This document shows, piece by piece, positions 14,659 through 17,052 of a stretch of 17,052 nt of DNA. The position numbers were made by a program, and so were the translations under genes. The stretch lies in assembly GCA_028869615.1 (NCBI GenBank), contig JAGWRQ010000022.1, forward strand, positions 1-17,052. The letters run 5' to 3'. The notes under the pieces are model-generated. The model was not told the DNA's origin and did not search any database. It saw only the letters and a program-made list of their open reading frames with translations. Position 1 is the first letter of the stretch. The number at the start of each line of letters is the position of its first letter. Origin of the DNA: Candidatus Methylomirabilota bacterium (GTDB lineage Bacteria > Methylomirabilota > Methylomirabilia > Methylomirabilales > Methylomirabilaceae).

Positions 14659-15303
14659 ATGCGAGTTAAGGATCGAATGAGGCGCTCGCTGGTCAGTGTC
14701 GCACAGACCGACACACTGGATCATGCGCTGACGACGTTGAAGCGGTTCAATATCCGCCACCTCCCGGTGGTCAAAGGAGACCGTGTGGTGGGGATCTTGT
14801 CGGACCGAGACGTGAAGAAGGCCGCCCCCTCTCCCTTTGACTACCCGACCGCGGAGGAGTTCCGGGCCTTTACGTCCGCAGTGACGGTCAAGGAGATCAT
14901 GACCAAAGAGGTGGTCACGGTCGCTCCGCTCACCCCTATCGAGGAGGCAGCCTGTCTGATGAACCAGAAGCGTATCGGTGCGCTGCCGGTGGTCCAGGAG
15001 GGGCGGCTGGTCGGGATGCTTACCGAGACCGATGTCCTTGGTGTCATGACTGAGATGATGGGCGCCACACAGACCGCGTCTCGCGTTGAGATCGAGATTC
15101 CGGTAAGCCCGGGAACGCTCACCGAGGTCATCGGGATCGTCGAGGCGCAGCAGGTGGAGATCGCCAGTCTCGTAACCCTGCCGTACCGTGAGGGGGCGAG
15201 GCGTCTGCTGATCTTGAGGCTTCGAACCATCAATCCGGACCCCGTTGTCAGGGCGTTGGAGGCGCGCGGGTATCCGCAAGTTGTCGGCGAGTTCGTGTGC
15301 TAG
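14659..15303 (+). CDS. CBS-pair protein with C-terminal ACT domain (AcuB-like)
   Basis: 214-residue regulator. Two CBS motifs cover residues 1-60 (VKDRMRRSLVSVA to GILSDRDVKKAAPS) and about 76-132 (VKEIMTKEVVTVA to GMLTETDVLGVM). A C-terminal ACT-like domain covers about 140-205 (RVEIEIPVSPGTLTEVIGIVEAQ..., with RLLILRL). The layout matches AcuB-like proteins, which sense small molecules: adenylates or SAM through CBS and often amino acids through ACT. AAAGGAG (14646-14652) precedes ATG 14659. It lies 21 nt downstream of a SAM synthetase and 7 nt upstream of a tandem Usp. Since CBS domains can bind SAM or ATP and ACT domains often bind amino acids such as methionine, it could sense MAT substrates or product; that is inference. 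Its CBS part is a close paralogue of the protein at 2968. Confidence 0.9.
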   Translation: MRVKDRMRRSLVSVAQTDTLDHALTTLKRFNIRHLPVVKGDRVVGILSDRDVKKAAPSPFDYPTAEEFRAFTSAVTVKEIMTKEVVTVAPLTPIEEAACLMNQKRIGALPVVQEGRLVGMLTETDVLGVMTEMMGATQTASRVEIEIPVSPGTLTEVIGIVEAQQVEIASLVTLPYREGARRLLILRLRTINPDPVVRALEARGYPQVVGEFVC

Positions 15304-15310
15304 TGCCGTG

Positions 15311-16123
15311 ATGCAGAAGATCCTGATGAAGGTGGACGGGTCGTTCGCCGCAGAAGCGGGCGCGCGCTATGCCCTTGCTCTGGCCAAGGCCTGCGCGGCG
15401 GAGCTCGATCTGCTCTTTGTCGCGGGGGATCAGTCCGCCGGCGCGATGAAATGCGCCGAGGAGTCGCTGCTGCGCCTCCTTCGACAGGCGCATGCCCTTG
15501 GCCTGAAGGCGCGGAGCGTGACAGAGATCGGCGATCCAGTCCGGGTCATGCGGGAATACGTGGCGCGAGAGGGGATCACGCTGGCCATGGCGTCCGTGAC
15601 CGGACCGGAGGTGGTGCGTCGCCTCCTGCGAGAGGTCCCTTGCGCCATGCTGCTGGTCCGGGTGGTCCATCCTGGTAGGATGGCGTCACCGCACGAGATT
15701 CTGGTCCCGGTCTATGGCGGTGAGTTCGAAGGCGGCGGCCTGGAGGCGGCGGCCGATCTCCTGGCCAACCTTGGAGCGTACTGGCACGCCCAAGTCGTCC
15801 TCTTCCAGTTGAGACAGCCGTTGACGCGACTATTCGATCGCCGACGCTTTGGAGAAGAGACACCGGAACAGGCGGAGCGCAAGCTGCACGGGTTTATCGC
15901 CGCGCTTTCCCGCCGGGGTCTGGCGCCTGGGACGCGGGTCTCGTGGGGCCGTCGCCACGGCCCAGGGATTACGGCTGAAGCCGCAGCCAGGCGTCATGAT
16001 CTCATCTTTGTGGGTACGAAGGGGCCGAAGAGCTTTCTGCAGTGGTTACGTACCGGAACCGTTGACCATCTGGTGCAGAAGAGCCCGTGCGACCTGATGC
16101 TCTTCCGGCCGGCAGCCGCCTGA
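15311..16123 (+). CDS. Tandem universal stress protein with degenerate nucleotide loops
   Basis: 270-residue protein made of two Usp-like domains. Domain 1 (about 1-120) opens MQKILMKVDGSFAAEAGARYAL and ends in VPCAMLLVRVV, but the G-x2-G-x9-G-S loop is gone: ASVTGPEVVRRLL replaces it. Domain 2 (about 127-268) opens HEILVPVYGG and ends DLIFVGTKGPKSFLQWLRTGTVDHLV, a near-complete loop one residue longer than the consensus. Domain 1 is thus probably not an ATP binder, while domain 2 may be. ATG 15311, 7 nt after the CBS-ACT stop, is chosen; GTG 15308 is an alternative, and the longer TTG 15245 reading overlaps the previous gene. The Shine-Dalgarno is weak, so coupling to upstream translation is likely. 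The P-type ATPase follows after 27 nt. Confidence 0.88.
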   Translation: MQKILMKVDGSFAAEAGARYALALAKACAAELDLLFVAGDQSAGAMKCAEESLLRLLRQAHALGLKARSVTEIGDPVRVMREYVAREGITLAMASVTGPEVVRRLLREVPCAMLLVRVVHPGRMASPHEILVPVYGGEFEGGGLEAAADLLANLGAYWHAQVVLFQLRQPLTRLFDRRRFGEETPEQAERKLHGFIAALSRRGLAPGTRVSWGRRHGPGITAEAAARRHDLIFVGTKGPKSFLQWLRTGTVDHLVQKSPCDLMLFRPAAA

Positions 16124-16150
16124 GACCTTACGGGCGAAAGCGACGCGACG

Positions 16151-17052
16151 ATGCAGATCCACCGTCTGTCAGTCGAAGAGGCGCTGAAGGCCCTTGGAAC
16201 CACTGACCAAGGGTTGAGCGAGGCCGAGGCGGAGAGGCGACTCAGCGAATTCGGCCCCAATGAACTTCAGGCTGCAGAAAAAATCCCTTACGGGACCATG
16301 CTGGCGAAGCAGTTTACTCATGACTTGGCCGTTCTGCTCTGGGCTGCGGCGGTCCTGGCATTTGCTGCCGATTGGATGAAGCCCGGAGAGGGAATGGAGT
16401 TGCTCGGTTGGGCCATCATCGGGGCCATCCTGGTGAACGCCCTCTTCTCTTTCGTCCAAGAGTACAGGGCAGAGCGGTCTATCCTCGCGCTCAGGCGTCT
16501 TCTTCCGATCCATGTCAAGGTCTGTCGATTCGGCGAGATCAGGGAAATCGCGGTGTCCGAACTGGTTCCGGGAGACCTGGCGGTGCTTGGGGAAGGTGAT
16601 CGGGTTCCCGCCGATGGGCGCGTGATTAGGGCAGCCCTGCTCCGAGTGGACAACTCGCCACTGACCGGCGAGTCGATCCCCAAGAGCCGCACAGCCGAGG
16701 CCGCTCCTGCGGGGCCGCTCGTGGAAAGCCCCAACATCGTGTTGGCTGGGACGAATGTGCTTTCGGGGACAGCCAGGGCGGTCATCTTCGCCACGGGGAT
16801 GAACACGGAGTTCGGTAAGATCGCGCATCTTACCTCTGTGGTCGAAACGGAATTAAGTCCCCTGCAGCAGGAGATTGCCAAGGTGACTCGCGTAATCGCC
16901 ATCCTTTCTGTAGGGATCGGCTTTGCATTTTTCGGCTTCGGTGTGGCGATCAAAAGGAGCTTGTGGGAGAATTTTGCTTTTGCCATGGGGATCCTGGTGG
17001 CAATTGTGCCTGAGGGGCTCCTGCCCACGGTCACGCTCTCGCTGGCGGTGGG
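16151..17052 (+). CDS. Cation-transporting P-type ATPase, N-terminal part (3' end outside window)
   Basis: The frame is open to the last base, so this is the first 300 residues of a larger membrane pump (family usually about 850-950). Residues 1-45 are the N-terminal cation ATPase domain (LSEAEAERRLSEFGPNEL). Two membrane helices follow (about 58-74 and 86-103), then the actuator domain with PGD (140-142), GDRVPADGR and the dephosphorylation motif TGES (172-175). Helices 3 and 4 cover about 246-266 and 276-300, with PEGLLPTVTLSLA at 287-299. The PEGL motif places it among P2-type pumps (Ca2+, Na+/K+-like), not heavy-metal pumps, which carry CPC. The phosphorylation site DKTGT lies beyond the window. 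ATG 16151 follows the tandem Usp by 27 nt with a weak ribosome site. DosR-controlled CtpF of mycobacteria is a P2 pump in a similar gene set. Ion unknown. Confidence 0.93.
   Translation, partial: MQIHRLSVEEALKALGTTDQGLSEAEAERRLSEFGPNELQAAEKIPYGTMLAKQFTHDLAVLLWAAAVLAFAADWMKPGEGMELLGWAIIGAILVNALFSFVQEYRAERSILALRRLLPIHVKVCRFGEIREIAVSELVPGDLAVLGEGDRVPADGRVIRAALLRVDNSPLTGESIPKSRTAEAAPAGPLVESPNIVLAGTNVLSGTARAVIFATGMNTEFGKIAHLTSVVETELSPLQQEIAKVTRVIAILSVGIGFAFFGFGVAIKRSLWENFAFAMGILVAIVPEGLLPTVTLSLAV

Noticed and set aside
1-17052. CRISPR arrays, insertion sequences, tRNA or rRNA genes
   Set aside because: No regularly spaced repeats, transposase genes, terminal inverted repeats or cloverleaf-like sequences were found by reading the spacers.

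Overview
The window is 17 kb of GC-rich bacterial DNA. All 18 genes I can support lie on the + strand, tightly packed and mostly with clear Shine-Dalgarno sites. The gene content suggests a free-living, probably anaerobic or microaerobic chemotroph: a pyruvate:ferredoxin oxidoreductase-type enzyme, an archaeal-type methionine adenosyltransferase, several universal stress proteins (Usp) and several CBS-domain proteins. The overall feel resembles candidate phylum NC10 (Methylomirabilis-like) or another deep-branching environmental lineage. That assignment is an impression and was not tested.

Layout. (1) 1-8086: a likely operon with ftsH (5' end outside the window), an exported YVTN/YncE beta-propeller, a CBS protein, the alpha+gamma half of a 2-oxoacid:ferredoxin oxidoreductase (ATGA overlap with the CBS gene), a second CBS protein, the ferredoxin+TPP half of the same enzyme, then after about 100 nt a Usp. 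The two enzyme halves together cover domains I-VI of the single-chain NifJ/PFOR protein, split at the domain III/IV boundary with a CBS gene in the gap. (2) 8087-9910: two gene-poor spacers of about 350 nt each flank a lone radical SAM/SPASM gene. The first spacer holds a hairpin, a candidate sigma70 promoter, an operator-like palindrome and a second inverted repeat. (3) 9911-17052: a long likely operon with Usp, APH-fold kinase-like protein, APS-kinase-like P-loop protein, small Cys-rich protein, Hsp20, BCAM0308-family protein, archaeal-type MAT, CBS-ACT protein, tandem Usp and a cation P-type ATPase that runs off the end.

How the genes may work together. Usp, CBS, Hsp20, kinase-like proteins, a cation P-type ATPase and a BCAM0308 protein together recall two known low-oxygen persistence gene sets: the DosR regulon of mycobacteria and the lxa locus of Burkholderia cenocepacia. 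Adding FtsH, a ferredoxin-linked 2-oxoacid oxidoreductase and SAM synthesis suggests a locus for protein upkeep, ferredoxin-based carbon metabolism and energy-charge sensing under anoxia or energy limitation. The most distinctive idea is that adenylate- or SAM-binding CBS proteins are built into the operons of the enzymes they might regulate. This is inference from gene order. No mobile elements, CRISPR arrays, rRNA or tRNA genes were seen.
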